This document shows positions 51,368 through 60,122 of a DNA stretch of 64,000 bases, piece by piece. Position 1 is the first letter of the stretch. The number at the start of each line of letters is the position of its first letter. Under the pieces are notes generated by a model, which worked only from the letters and a program-made list of their open reading frames with translations, made no database searches and was not told the DNA's origin. The translations under genes were made by a program, and so were the position numbers. The DNA comes from Sphingomonas immobilis (GTDB lineage: Bacteria > Pseudomonadota > Alphaproteobacteria > Sphingomonadales > Sphingomonadaceae): contig NZ_JAUQSZ010000009.1 of NCBI RefSeq assembly GCF_030580995.1, positions 124,001 through 188,000 on the forward strand, given 5' to 3'.

Positions 51368-51550
51368 ATGCCCGAGCCGTCGCACATCGCTAACGCCCGC
51401 GCGCTTGAGCAACTGGCTGGCGATCTGCACAACCTAGCGGCCGACGTGTTGGAGCCGTCGCGTTGCGTTGCCCGATCCGATGCACTGACGGCTGAAGGCG
51501 AGCGCATCGCTGGTGCGGTGCGCGCTGTGTTCCGGGGTTTCGGTCGATGA
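51368..51550 (+). CDS. Small phage protein, helical
   Basis: A 60-residue protein of unknown function with GGAG eight bases before the ATG. It looks like one or two helices (ARALEQLAGDLHNLAADVL). Its stop overlaps the start of the next small gene (ATGA), supporting that both are real. Confidence 0.55.
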   Translation: MPEPSHIANARALEQLAGDLHNLAADVLEPSRCVARSDALTAEGERIAGAVRAVFRGFGR

Positions 51551-51699
51551 CAGACGAAGAGCTTCTCTACGGCGATGGGGTCTCGCACTATTGCGGCCTG
51601 TTGTGTGATCGGCATCACGGGGCACCGATCCCGCCTTCGACCATGACGAGGCAGCGGCGCAGGGCTGAGGCCCGGCAGGCGACCAAGGCCGCTCGATGA
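51547..51699 (+). CDS. Very small phage protein (50 residues)
   Basis: A 50-codon gene joined by ATGA overlaps to the gene before (51547-51550) and to the HNH gene after (51696-51699). The N-terminal half is acidic (MTDEELLYGDG) and contains C-x-x-x-C plus HH (HYCGLLCDRHHG), a possible metal site; the end is basic (RQRRRAEARQATKAAR). The double coupling is the main evidence that it is translated. Confidence 0.55.
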   Translation: MTDEELLYGDGVSHYCGLLCDRHHGAPIPPSTMTRQRRRAEARQATKAAR

Positions 51700-51998
51700 C
51701 CGAGCGCATCCGTGGCCGAGCAGGCCAAGTCGCACGCAAGCGCCGCCTCGCCCGCACCAACGGCCTGTGCGAGCACTGCGACAAGGCCGGGCGCGTGGCG
51801 ATGGCAACAGACGTCAACCACATCGTACCCCTCGCGCATGGCGGCGACGATGTTGATGAGAACACCGAGAACCTGTGCGGGCCATGCCACCTCAGGGTCA
51901 CCGCCAAGCAGTTCGGGCATGCCGATCCTATCAAGGGGCGAGGCATAGCTCGCAATGGTCGGCCGACGAGCCGAGACCACCCGTGGAACAGGGCCTAG
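51696..51998 (+). CDS. HNH endonuclease (packaging-associated)
   Basis: A 100-residue HNH nuclease with a zinc-binding C-x-x-C (CEHC), the catalytic NHIVPLAHGG, and ENLCGPCHLRVTAKQ. In HK97-type phages an HNH protein next to terminase helps cut cos DNA during packaging. It lies directly upstream of the small terminase gene, with a gene-free gap that may hold cos. Confidence 0.88.
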   Translation: MTERIRGRAGQVARKRRLARTNGLCEHCDKAGRVAMATDVNHIVPLAHGGDDVDENTENLCGPCHLRVTAKQFGHADPIKGRGIARNGRPTSRDHPWNRA

Positions 51999-52133
51999 CA
52001 TCCGGGCAACACACCCCACCCCCCGGTCAAAAGTCCCGCCTCGCTGGGGTCGGACACCGGACGGCCCCTCCGTACGCACCGAGAACAGTATTTGAGGGGG
52101 GAGGGTTTCGGCCCGGTCGTCCCGGAGGCTTCC
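51999..52133. other. Gap between HNH and terminase genes, possible cos region
   Basis: The 135-bp stretch has C-runs and G-runs (CACCCCACCCCCCGG near its start; TTGAGGGGGGAGGG near 52095) with pyrimidine/purine asymmetry but no gene. HK97-like phages often place cos here. No overhang sequence can be identified by eye. GGAGG before 52134 is the terminase ribosome binding site. Confidence 0.3.
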
Positions 52134-52562
52134 ATGGCCGACGTCATTACGATCGAAGGCGGCGACGGCGTCCCGCCCGAGCCGAACTGGCGGTCCATAT
52201 TCGGCCGCGCTGCTGACCGCGAGGCGGCTTCGGCGTACTGGAAGAGCATTATCAGCGAATTGCGCTCGGCAGAAAAACTGGCCGTCGCGAACGCTCATTC
52301 GATCAAGCGGCTCGTCGTCGCCTATGTCACTTTCGATCTCAGCGCCCGCGAGGTTCTGAAGACGGGCCCGGTGATGAAGGCGAAGAAGACCGGCGTCCCA
52401 ACCTACAATCCGTGGTGGACCACGATGTCCAACGCATCCAGTCAGGCGCAAGCCCTCGAAAAGGAACTGTGCATCACGCCTCGCGAGCGCGCGAACGGCG
52501 GAACGGTAGCGAAAAAGGAGCGTCGCCCGGCGGGCGGCGGCTACCTGAAGAACCGTGGCTAA
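52134..52562 (+). CDS. Phage terminase small subunit (P27-like)
   Basis: A 142-residue protein with a central helical region (REAASAYWKSIISELRS, AHSIKRLVVAYVTFDLSAREV) followed by WWTTMSNASSQAQALEKELCITPRERA, the motif pattern of P27-type small terminases. The ATG at 52134 follows GGAGG. It recognises phage DNA and hands it to the large subunit, whose gene overlaps by 8 bp. Confidence 0.82.
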   Translation: MADVITIEGGDGVPPEPNWRSIFGRAADREAASAYWKSIISELRSAEKLAVANAHSIKRLVVAYVTFDLSAREVLKTGPVMKAKKTGVPTYNPWWTTMSNASSQAQALEKELCITPRERANGGTVAKKERRPAGGGYLKNRG

Positions 52563-54369
52563 CCGCTTCCTCGCGGAGCCCGATCCTACAACGGCTTGGG
52601 CGAAGGCGGCGGTCGACGGCAAGCTTTTTACCTGCGGCGAGCTGGTCCGGTATGCGGCGGAGCGCCACCTTCGCGATATACGCGACGGAGAGCGGCGCGG
52701 TATCTACTGGCGGCCCGACGCGGCGGCGCATTTCCTGAACTTTCTACCGTCTGTGTTTCAGGTGACCGACGGACCCGCCGAGGGTGAGCCGTTCTATCCG
52801 CTCGAATATCACACCTTCGTCGGCGGGAACCTCTTCGGCTGGCGCACCGCGACGAACCGCTGGCGTTACCGCACAGGCTGGCTGGAAACCGGCAAAGGGC
52901 AGGCAAAGTCGCCGCTGATGGGCGCGATCGGCGTCTACATCATGGGCTGGTGCGATATTCCACGCGCGCAGTGCTATGCCATCGGTGAGGACAAGGCGAC
53001 CGCCAATGTCATGTTTCGTGACGCGGTCGCAATGTGCCGCGCCGATGTCCCCGGCGGCGAGGACGGTGAAAGTCTAGAGGGCCTCGGCGAGGTCATCATC
53101 CGCGGCGAGCTGGAGAACGCTTGGAAGATCGAGCATCCAGACAGCGGCTCGTTCTTTATGCCGATCGCCAGCGGCGAGTCGCAGTCGGGCCCTCGCCCCT
53201 CGCTGGTGGCAGCGGACGAGATTCACGAGCTTAAGTCGGAGGCCGCGCTGCTGACGTGGAAAGCGGCGATCGACAAGGTCGCCGGCAACGCATTGATGCT
53301 GTTGGGCACGAACACGCCCGCCCGGTCGTCGCAGCACGTCGGCACATCGTATTCCGACACCTATCAATCGATCGTGAAGGGCGATGCGAAAGACGACACG
53401 GCGTTCGCCTTCATCGCCCGCATCGACAAAGGTGATCGCGAGACCATCTTCGAGAACGAGCGAGCCTGGCAGAAGTCGCTGCCTGCGCTCGGCGAGACGT
53501 TCCCGATCGAGAACATCCGGGAGACGGTCAATTCCGCGAAGCTGCGGCCGTCCACGAAGTCGAGCGTCAAGCGGCTCTATTTCGGCATCGATAGCGCCGC
53601 GGCCGACTTCTGGATCAGCGAGGAAAAGTGGTCGGCTGTGCAGGGCGTGGTGGATTCCCGTGCGATGCGGGGCCGCAAATCTTGGCTCTCGCTCGATCTT
53701 TCGCAAAAGAACGACCTCACCGCGCTGTCCCAAGCTTGGGAGCTTCCCGACGATCTGGTTGCGGTAAAGACCTGGTATTGGACCACGCTGGAGGGCCTGG
53801 AAGAGCGCGCCGACAATGACAAGGCGCCCTATCTCGATTGGGTCGAGGATAACTATCTGACCGCGACGCCGGGCGCGACGATCGATTACACCTTCGTCGC
53901 GGTGCAGGTGAAACAGCAAGTCACCGAACACGACGTCGAGGCGCTGGTGGTCGATCCAGCCTTCCTGACCTCTTTCACCGACGCCTGTGATCAGGTCGGG
54001 CTCGACTGGTGGCTGTGGGAAGGGCCGGGAAAGCCGGAGGGGCGCGGACTCAAGATCGTCAAGCACGCGCAAGGTCAGCGCATCATGTTCGAGGATCGGC
54101 AGCTTTGCATGCCGCACTCGATCACCCGGACCGAAGACCACATTCTCGATGGCAAGCTGATAGTCGACGATTCGCCCGTCACCTATTCGTGCGCCGCAAA
54201 TGCCGTGCTCGAAGCGGATGGCATGGGCAACCGCATGTTCAATAAGAGAAAATCGCGCGGGCGGATTGATGGCATGGTGACGATCGCGATGGCCGTCGGC
54301 GCCGCGACCGCCGCAGAAAAGCCGAAGAAGAAATCGGTCTACGCCTCGCGCGGCGTGCGGCGGGTCTAG
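52555..54369 (+). CDS. Phage terminase large subunit
   Basis: A 604-residue packaging motor. The ATPase domain has a Walker-A-like ETGKGQAKSPL (about residues 114-124) and Walker B LVAADEIHE (about 216). The nuclease domain starts at SLDLSQKNDLTAL and includes the acidic ALVVDPAFL and DHILDGKLIVDD segments. It starts with GTG at 52555 inside the small subunit gene. The lysine-rich end fits a membrane- or DNA-contacting tail. Confidence 0.93.
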   Translation: MANRFLAEPDPTTAWAKAAVDGKLFTCGELVRYAAERHLRDIRDGERRGIYWRPDAAAHFLNFLPSVFQVTDGPAEGEPFYPLEYHTFVGGNLFGWRTATNRWRYRTGWLETGKGQAKSPLMGAIGVYIMGWCDIPRAQCYAIGEDKATANVMFRDAVAMCRADVPGGEDGESLEGLGEVIIRGELENAWKIEHPDSGSFFMPIASGESQSGPRPSLVAADEIHELKSEAALLTWKAAIDKVAGNALMLLGTNTPARSSQHVGTSYSDTYQSIVKGDAKDDTAFAFIARIDKGDRETIFENERAWQKSLPALGETFPIENIRETVNSAKLRPSTKSSVKRLYFGIDSAAADFWISEEKWSAVQGVVDSRAMRGRKSWLSLDLSQKNDLTALSQAWELPDDLVAVKTWYWTTLEGLEERADNDKAPYLDWVEDNYLTATPGATIDYTFVAVQVKQQVTEHDVEALVVDPAFLTSFTDACDQVGLDWWLWEGPGKPEGRGLKIVKHAQGQRIMFEDRQLCMPHSITRTEDHILDGKLIVDDSPVTYSCAANAVLEADGMGNRMFNKRKSRGRIDGMVTIAMAVGAATAAEKPKKKSVYASRGVRRV

Positions 54370-54377
54370 GAGGGCGC

Positions 54378-55676
54378 ATGGCACTATCGCCCGACGATTA
54401 TCGCCGCGCGGCTGGCGGCCGGCGCTCGCATGCGCCGCGCGCCACGGTGGGCCCGCCGACATTGGCAGGTCCGGTCCTGGCTTACACGGGGTACGATCTA
54501 TCCGACCCCGCGCTGCTCGAAATGATGCGCGGCGATGGCGGAAGAACGGGCGTTGCCGGCGTCGCGATCAACGAACGACGGGCGTTGCGCAACAGCACGT
54601 TCTTCCGGGCCATGTCGCTCCAGTGCGGATCGATGGGGATGTTGCCGCTGCATCTGCGCAAGCGAGATGGCCGCAACACGGAAAAGGCGACGGACCACCC
54701 GCTCTACAATGTGCTCCTGCGCAAGCCGAATGACTTTCAGACGGCCAGCCGGTTCAAGTCGTACATGCAACTGTGCGCGCTGCTCGACGGAAACGCTTAT
54801 GCGCTGAAAGTGAGATCGCGCGGCGCGGTGCGGCAGCTGATTCCGTTGCCGCGGCGCCGGGTGAAGCCCCGGCTGACAGACACCTACGATCTGGTGTTCG
54901 ATTATGACCGCCCGCAGGGCGGCCAGGCCGTCCTTTCGGCTGACGACGTCTTTCACTTCGGCACGCCCCTGACGCTCGACGGCATCAACGGCATTTCCCT
55001 GCTCGATATCGCCGCTGACACGCTCGGTTTGTCGCTGGTTGCGCAACAAGCCGCCGGTCGCTTGCTGACGAAAGGATCGATGGCGCGCGGCGCGCTGGAA
55101 ACGGCCGACACTCTCGGCGACGAAGCGTACGACCACCTGAAGGCGAGCCTCCGCGAGAACTACGCTGGCTCGGGTGCTGAAGACGACTGGATGATCCTTG
55201 AGGAGGGTCTGACCGCGAAGCCGTTCGGCAGCAATGCGCGTGATGCACAGCTTGTCGAGATCATGAAGCGTGAAGCCGAAGAGGTTGCACGATTCACCGG
55301 CGTTCCCCGGCCCCTGCTCATGTTCGACGAGACGAGCTGGGGCAGCGGCATCGAGCAGCTGTCGCTGTTCTTCATCACCTACTGCCTGATGCCGTGGTTC
55401 GTGATCTGGGAAGAGGCGATCTGGACCTGGCTGCTGACGCCCGCCGAGCAGCAGACGCTCTACGCAAAATTCAACGAAGGCGCTTTGCTGCGCGGTTCGA
55501 TGAAGGATCAGGCCGAGTTTCTGAAGGCCGCGCTCGGCCCGAACGCCGCCTATCTCACCCCAAACGAAGCGCGAGACTTCATGGACCGGAACCCGCTGCC
55601 CGATGGCGACGACCTGCCCCGCCCCGGCACGACCGCGGCGACGATGATGCAAGAGGAAAAGCCAGATGCTGCGTAG
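54378..55676 (+). CDS. HK97-family portal protein
   Basis: A 432-residue portal protein with the family's LRNSTFFRAMSLQCGSMGMLPLHLRKR, NDFQTASRFKSYMQLCALLDGNAYAL, and VARFTGVPRPLLMF...SWGSGIEQLSLFFITYCLMPWF regions. Twelve copies make the DNA entry ring of the head. It begins eight bases after the terminase stop and overlaps the protease gene by 11 bp. Confidence 0.93.
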   Translation: MALSPDDYRRAAGGRRSHAPRATVGPPTLAGPVLAYTGYDLSDPALLEMMRGDGGRTGVAGVAINERRALRNSTFFRAMSLQCGSMGMLPLHLRKRDGRNTEKATDHPLYNVLLRKPNDFQTASRFKSYMQLCALLDGNAYALKVRSRGAVRQLIPLPRRRVKPRLTDTYDLVFDYDRPQGGQAVLSADDVFHFGTPLTLDGINGISLLDIAADTLGLSLVAQQAAGRLLTKGSMARGALETADTLGDEAYDHLKASLRENYAGSGAEDDWMILEEGLTAKPFGSNARDAQLVEIMKREAEEVARFTGVPRPLLMFDETSWGSGIEQLSLFFITYCLMPWFVIWEEAIWTWLLTPAEQQTLYAKFNEGALLRGSMKDQAEFLKAALGPNAAYLTPNEARDFMDRNPLPDGDDLPRPGTTAATMMQEEKPDAA

Positions 55677-56529
55677 CGGTCTCTTCGCGGTGCGCGCCGC
55701 GCGCCCACCGGAAATGCCCGACCTCGGCGCTGGCAACGATTGGCAGTTTGAGACGCAGGCGCTCGATCCCGGCTTCGCAGCTTTCGAGGTGAAGGCGCTC
55801 GCGTCGGACAAGCCGACCATCTCGATTTTCGATCGGATCGGAGCGGACTACGACGGCAATGGTGTGACCGCCACACGAGTTGCGGGCGCGCTGCGGTCAA
55901 TCGGCAATCGCGCGGCCACCGTCGAGATCAACTCGCCGGGCGGCAACTATTTCGAGGGCGTCGCCATCTATAACCTGCTTCGGCGTCACCCAGCGGCGAT
56001 CGACGTGCAGATCCTTGGCATAGCGGCTTCGGCGGCGTCCATCATCGCCATGGCGGGCGACACGATCGCTATTGCCCACAATGCCGAGATAATGATCCAC
56101 CAGGCGCAGGGCGTGTTCTTCGGCAATGCCGACGACATGGAAGCCGCCATCCCAGTCCTGCGCAAGCTGGATGGCGCTATGGTCGACGTTTATGCGGCCC
56201 GGACCGGCAAGCCCGGCGACGAGTTGCTCCAGATGATGCGCGCCGAAACCTACATCGGCGGTCGCGATGCAGTGGCAGCCGGCTTCGCCGACACGCTGAT
56301 GGAGCGTGACGCCGAGATGCCGGTCTATGCCTCGGCTGACGCCCCGACCGACAAGGCGTCCCTCGATAAGTTTCTCGCGACGAAGGGAGTGCCGCGGTCC
56401 GAGCGGCGCGAGCTTTACCGCGCGATGGGGATCACCACGCCGCGCGCTGCGGATCCCGACCCTGCCACGCCTCGCGCTGGCGATGAACCGGAGGCGCTCG
56501 CGCGCCTTCTTCAGGCCATGTCGGCCTAA
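55666..56529 (+). CDS. ClpP-like head maturation protease
   Basis: A 287-residue S14-type protease. The Ser nucleophile lies in GIAASAASIIAMAG and the His in AEIMIHQAQG; NSPGGNYFEGVAIYN is the typical oxyanion strand. In HK97-like phages this enzyme cuts the scaffold part of the capsid protein during head maturation. Its last 70 residues are a flexible, acidic extension. The capsid gene follows after 21 bp. Confidence 0.92.
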   Translation: MLRSGLFAVRAARPPEMPDLGAGNDWQFETQALDPGFAAFEVKALASDKPTISIFDRIGADYDGNGVTATRVAGALRSIGNRAATVEINSPGGNYFEGVAIYNLLRRHPAAIDVQILGIAASAASIIAMAGDTIAIAHNAEIMIHQAQGVFFGNADDMEAAIPVLRKLDGAMVDVYAARTGKPGDELLQMMRAETYIGGRDAVAAGFADTLMERDAEMPVYASADAPTDKASLDKFLATKGVPRSERRELYRAMGITTPRAADPDPATPRAGDEPEALARLLQAMSA

Positions 56530-56550
56530 CCCCACAGAAGGAAACCACCC

Positions 56551-57810
56551 ATGTTCATGCAGAACACCGTGCGGACGGCTGGTCCGCGCGCTCGGGGTCT
56601 CATCGCCGTGCGCGCCGAGGCTCCTGGCACTATCGATGCACTGGCGCGCGGCTTCGAGGCGTTCAAGGAGACGCACGCCCGCCAGATCGAGGAAATGAAA
56701 AAGGGCCTCGAAGACGTTGTCACCGCCGAGAAGCTGGAGGCCATCAACGCGGCGCTCACCGAGCTTCAGACGGCCGTCGACGATCAGGCGAAAATCCAGG
56801 CGGCCGCCAAGCTCGGCAACGGCGGTGTGATCGGCGATATTCAGGCCGACCCCGAGTATACCGCAGCGTTCAAGGCGCACATGCGCAAGGGCGATAAGGC
56901 GCCGGCCGAGATCGTCGCGGCGATGTCGAAAGGCACCGATGCCGACGGCGGCTATCTCGCTCCGATCGAGTGGGATCGCACCATCGGCGAAAAGCTGAAG
57001 CGCATCAGCCCGATGCGTCAGGAATCGCGCGTCATCACCATCAGCGTCGCCGGCTTCCGCAAGTATTTCGGCGACCGCAACGTGGGCTCGGGCTGGGTTG
57101 GCGAGACGGCCACCCGCGCCGCTACCACGACGCCGCAGATCGGCACGCTCGATTTCATCCCCGGCGAGCTGTACGCGAACCCGGCGATCACGCAGCAGCT
57201 GCTCGACGACGCCGCGGTCGATCTCGAGCAGTGGCTCGGCAGCGAGGTCGATACCGAGTTCAACCGTCAGGAGGGCATCGCCTTCCTTTCGGGCGACGGC
57301 GTCAACAAGCCGTATGGCGTGCTGACCTATGTCACAGGCGCTGCGAACGCAGCGCGGCACCCTTACGGCGCGATCAAGGCCATGCCCTCGGGCTCGGCGG
57401 CGGCGCTGACCGGCGACGGTCTGCTCGACGTCATGTACGACCTGCCGAGCGAGTTCGCCGCGAACGCGAAATGGCACCTCAACCGCTTGACCATCGGCGG
57501 CATCCGCAAGCTGAAGGACGGCCAGGGCAACTATCTCTGGCAGCCGAGCTACGCGTCGGGAACGCCGCAGACGCTCGCAGGGGCGCCGGTGGTCGAGTAC
57601 CCCGACATGCCGCTGGTCACTGCGAACGCCATCGCGGCGCTGTTCGGCGACATGGAGGCGACCTATCTCGTCATCGACCGTGTCGGCATCCGCATCCTGC
57701 GCGATCCCTTCACGAACAAGCCGTTCGTCCACTTCTACACGACGAAGCGTGTCGGCGGCGGCGTGCATAACCCCGAGCCGATGCGCGCGTTGAAGGTCGC
57801 CGCTGCCTGA
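56551..57810 (+). CDS. HK97-family major capsid protein
   Basis: A 419-residue capsid precursor. The first about 100 residues are a helical scaffold-like delta domain (FKETHARQIEEMKKGLEDVV...AINAALTELQ), to be removed by the protease. The mature part has the HK97 marks: DADGGYLAPIEW, ISPMRQESRVITI, GWVGETATRAATTTPQIGTLDF, GELYANPAITQQLLDDAAVDLEQWL, in separate pieces. It is followed by a hairpin at 57818. Confidence 0.93.
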   Translation: MFMQNTVRTAGPRARGLIAVRAEAPGTIDALARGFEAFKETHARQIEEMKKGLEDVVTAEKLEAINAALTELQTAVDDQAKIQAAAKLGNGGVIGDIQADPEYTAAFKAHMRKGDKAPAEIVAAMSKGTDADGGYLAPIEWDRTIGEKLKRISPMRQESRVITISVAGFRKYFGDRNVGSGWVGETATRAATTTPQIGTLDFIPGELYANPAITQQLLDDAAVDLEQWLGSEVDTEFNRQEGIAFLSGDGVNKPYGVLTYVTGAANAARHPYGAIKAMPSGSAAALTGDGLLDVMYDLPSEFAANAKWHLNRLTIGGIRKLKDGQGNYLWQPSYASGTPQTLAGAPVVEYPDMPLVTANAIAALFGDMEATYLVIDRVGIRILRDPFTNKPFVHFYTTKRVGGGVHNPEPMRALKVAAA

Positions 57811-57817
57811 TGAGCGA

Positions 57818-57842
57818 TCCGAGCCGACTATGTCGGCTCGGA
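57818..57842 (+). terminator. Hairpin after the capsid gene
   Basis: TCCGAGCCGA and TCGGCTCGGA are perfect inverted arms around CTATG. There is no T-run. It probably stabilises the abundant capsid mRNA or causes partial termination; the genes beyond must still be expressed. Confidence 0.6.
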
Positions 57843-57871
57843 CGTCTCGCCCCCGTCACGAGGAACCTACC

Positions 57872-58171
57872 ATGACCGACAAACCGAACACCAAGGCCAC
57901 TCAGGCTAAGCCCGCCGAGGTTCTCGCTGCCTCGATCTCCACTTCGGGCGCGCTCGATAATTCGGGCGCGGCAGACATCACGCCGGCCGCCGAGTTTTCC
58001 CCGTCCGGCGCGCCGCGCCAGGTGACCGAAATCGACATCGATCATCCCGCCGTCGATAACGATCCGCGCGCCGGTACCACGAACAACCAGAACCGTATCG
58101 ACTTCAACGATCCGACCATTTCGGGCCAAGAAGCCGTTGAAAAGGCGCTCGCGGCCAATCAGGCCAAGTAA
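57872..58171 (+). CDS. Small phage head-region protein, unknown
   Basis: A 99-residue acidic, Ala/Asp/Asn-rich, probably disordered protein. It has no recognised domain. AGGAACC precedes the ATG at 57872. Its place between capsid and head-tail connector genes suggests a head decoration or minor head role, which is inference. Hairpins flank it on both sides. Confidence 0.6.
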   Translation: MTDKPNTKATQAKPAEVLAASISTSGALDNSGAADITPAAEFSPSGAPRQVTEIDIDHPAVDNDPRAGTTNNQNRIDFNDPTISGQEAVEKALAANQAK

Positions 58172-58210
58172 CCCCCTCCCAAGCCGCCTCTACCCTCGGG
58201 CGGTTACCTC

Positions 58211-58240
58211 GGGCCGCGCTTTCGGGCGCGGCCCACTTTT
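58211..58240 (+). terminator. Terminator-like hairpin before the connector genes
   Basis: GGGCCGCGC and GCGCGGCCC are perfect arms around TTTCGG, followed by ACTTTTC. It fits a partial intrinsic terminator inside the late operon. Confidence 0.65.
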
Positions 58241-58257
58241 CGCGGAGGCGCGCTTAG

Positions 58258-58788
58258 ATGACCCTCCCCGTCTCGATCGAAGAGGCACGCGCTCAGCTTC
58301 AACTGGGCGGCGACACCTCGCACGATACCGAAGTTTCCGGCTTCATCGCCGACGCGGCCGCCTGGGTCGCGAAATACACTGGCCACCGACTTGAAGCGGC
58401 CGACGTCACCGAGACCTTCGACGGCTTCGGACGGCTCGAACTGCGGGCATGGCCGATTTTTTCCGAGGCGATCCCGGCTGTCGCTTACGCCGATGTATCC
58501 GGGACGCCGGTCGGCGTGACGGGCGCCCGCATTGATGTAAGCGCGCGCCCCGCGCGCGTTCTTGCGGCACTCGGGGCGCGCTGGCCCACTGTTTCATCGG
58601 GTACGCTGACGACCGTCACCGTCCGCGCAGGATATGCGGCTCCGGGCGATGTGCCCCGTAACTTCAAGCGCGCGATGCTCATCCTCATCAGCGCCTATGA
58701 CGCAGATCGCGAAGGCGGCGACGTGTTCGCGAAAGCTGAGGCCGCCGCAAAGAGCCTTTGCCGTGATTACAGGCTTCGCCGCCTGTGA
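58258..58788 (+). CDS. Phage head-tail connector (gp6-like)
   Basis: A 176-residue protein with the PVSIEEARAQLQL start and helical IADAAAWVAKYTGHRL region usual for HK97 gp6 and DUF-type connectors, and a C-terminal FKRAMLILISAYDADREG helix. It should join the portal ring to the tail. GGAGG lies twelve bases before the ATG. It overlaps the next gene (GTGA). Confidence 0.8.
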   Translation: MTLPVSIEEARAQLQLGGDTSHDTEVSGFIADAAAWVAKYTGHRLEAADVTETFDGFGRLELRAWPIFSEAIPAVAYADVSGTPVGVTGARIDVSARPARVLAALGARWPTVSSGTLTTVTVRAGYAAPGDVPRNFKRAMLILISAYDADREGGDVFAKAEAAAKSLCRDYRLRRL

Positions 58789-59135
58789 GCATTGGCGAGG
58801 GCCGATCCAGCCGCTTCCGCGATCGCGTCACGATCCAGGAAGCGAATACGATCGACAATGGCCGTGGCGGTCGCAAAGTGCCGCCTGGCGAAGACCCATG
58901 GCGCGACCTCGCCACCGATGTCGCCTGCGAGGTTCTGCCACTGCGCGGCGGCGAGGCGCTGAGCTTGGGCGTGCAGCGGGCGACACAGCTTTATCGTGTC
59001 ACGATGCGCCCGAGGAGCCTCACGCCAGCACACCGCCTGCTTTGGAACGGCGTGCCGCTCAATATCCGCACGGCTCCGCCGCCGCAGCGCGGCGCCGACC
59101 TCGTGATGACATGCGAAAGCGGGGCAACAGGCTGA
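58785..59135 (+). CDS. Phage head-tail adaptor
   Basis: A 116-residue protein with the RFRDRVTIQE start, WRDLATDVACEVLPLRGGEAL, YRVTMRPRS and W-N-G-x-P-L-N-I-R (LLWNGVPLNIR) pattern of phage head-tail joining proteins. It starts with GTG overlapping the connector stop. Its own stop shares a base with the next ATG (TGATG). Confidence 0.82.
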   Translation: MSIGEGRSSRFRDRVTIQEANTIDNGRGGRKVPPGEDPWRDLATDVACEVLPLRGGEALSLGVQRATQLYRVTMRPRSLTPAHRLLWNGVPLNIRTAPPPQRGADLVMTCESGATG

Positions 59136-59671
59136 TGGCGCGATCCAAGTTGCCTGGAATAGCTCGATTTCGTCGTCTTCTTCGTCGCCTGCCGGACGAG
59201 ACGCGCGGCGAACTGGTGGTTGAGCTCAGCGTCACGGGCCGTCAGATTGCACAGGCGATGCGCGCGAAAGCTCCGCACAAGACGGGCGCGCTGCGGTCGG
59301 GCATTTCCGAGAAGGTGCTGCCCCGCTCGCTTCGTCTTCAGGTCGGCCTGCTCGGCACGCGCAGCGGTCGGTCGAGCCTGTTCTACGGTCGCATTCAGGA
59401 TCTCGGGCGTCGCGCGCAGGTCGTACTGGTGCAGCGCCGGCGCAGGGTATCGTTCGAGGCTGGTGGTCGAAAGCTGAACGCGCTGCTGACGTCGCGCGGC
59501 CGCAAGCGTGCGGAGGATGTCGTCGCAACCTACCGCATGAAGGTAAAAGCGATGCAGCCGAAGCGGTTCATCACCGGGCGCTATCCTGATCTGCGCAGCA
59601 CGCTCAACGCCAACCTGCGCGGCATTTTCGGCCGCGCGCTCGGCCGCATTGCCGGAGGCGCGAATGAGTAA
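59135..59671 (+). CDS. HK97 gp10-like tail-completion protein
   Basis: A 178-residue basic protein with ARFRRLLRRLPDETRGELV, a QIAQAMRAKAPHKTGALRSGI segment (the K-T-G-x-L-R-x-x-I motif of the gp10 family) and FYGRIQDLGRRAQ. The ATG at 59135 is coupled to the stop before (TGATG); an ATG at 59111 is an alternative. It overlaps the next gene by 8 bp. Confidence 0.82.
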   Translation: MARSKLPGIARFRRLLRRLPDETRGELVVELSVTGRQIAQAMRAKAPHKTGALRSGISEKVLPRSLRLQVGLLGTRSGRSSLFYGRIQDLGRRAQVVLVQRRRRVSFEAGGRKLNALLTSRGRKRAEDVVATYRMKVKAMQPKRFITGRYPDLRSTLNANLRGIFGRALGRIAGGANE

Positions 59672-60053
59672 GGCAAAATCGATAGTCGAGGCCGTCACGT
59701 TCGACGCCCTTGAAGCCGTGATTACCGGTGCGACGGTCTATCAGGATGCTCCCGAGAATGCACCGGGCAACCTCGTCATACTCGGCGATATGAAGAGCGT
59801 CCGGCTCGCGACGAAGGGCACAGACGCCGATCGTCGCGTTTCGATCAGCATCGTCAGCATTGTCGAGGCCGAGGAGCGCGCGCCGCTGCTCGCGCTGCAA
59901 GAACAGATCGACGACGCTCTCGACGGCCTCAGTTTCGAGCGGGACGGCTGGACGCTCGCATTCGAGTTCGAGGATGACGACGCGGTCCTCGCCGAGGACG
60001 GTTCGACCTACAACGGCATCAGCAGCTACAGCGTGCTCGCGCTCGCTCCCTGA
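59664..60053 (+). CDS. DUF3168-family tail completion protein
   Basis: A 129-residue protein in the position and with the outline of DUF3168 (VTFDALEAVITGATVYQDAPENA, VSISIVSIVEAEERAPLLALQEQI). Such proteins cap the tail tube on the head side. The ATG at 59664 has GGAGG seven bases upstream. A terminator-like hairpin follows its stop. Confidence 0.78.
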   Translation: MSKAKSIVEAVTFDALEAVITGATVYQDAPENAPGNLVILGDMKSVRLATKGTDADRRVSISIVSIVEAEERAPLLALQEQIDDALDGLSFERDGWTLAFEFEDDDAVLAEDGSTYNGISSYSVLALAP

Positions 60054-60080
60054 CGCTCCACCGACAGTTTTACCAACCCC

Positions 60081-60105
60081 GCCGCGCCTCGCCAGCGCGG
60101 CTTTT
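60081..60105 (+). terminator. Terminator-like hairpin before the major tail gene
   Basis: GCCGCGC and GCGCGGC arms with a seven-base loop, then TTTT. GGGAGAAG just downstream is the ribosome binding site of the tail gene at 60123. Confidence 0.65.
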
Positions 60106-60122
60106 CACATGGGAGAAGCACG

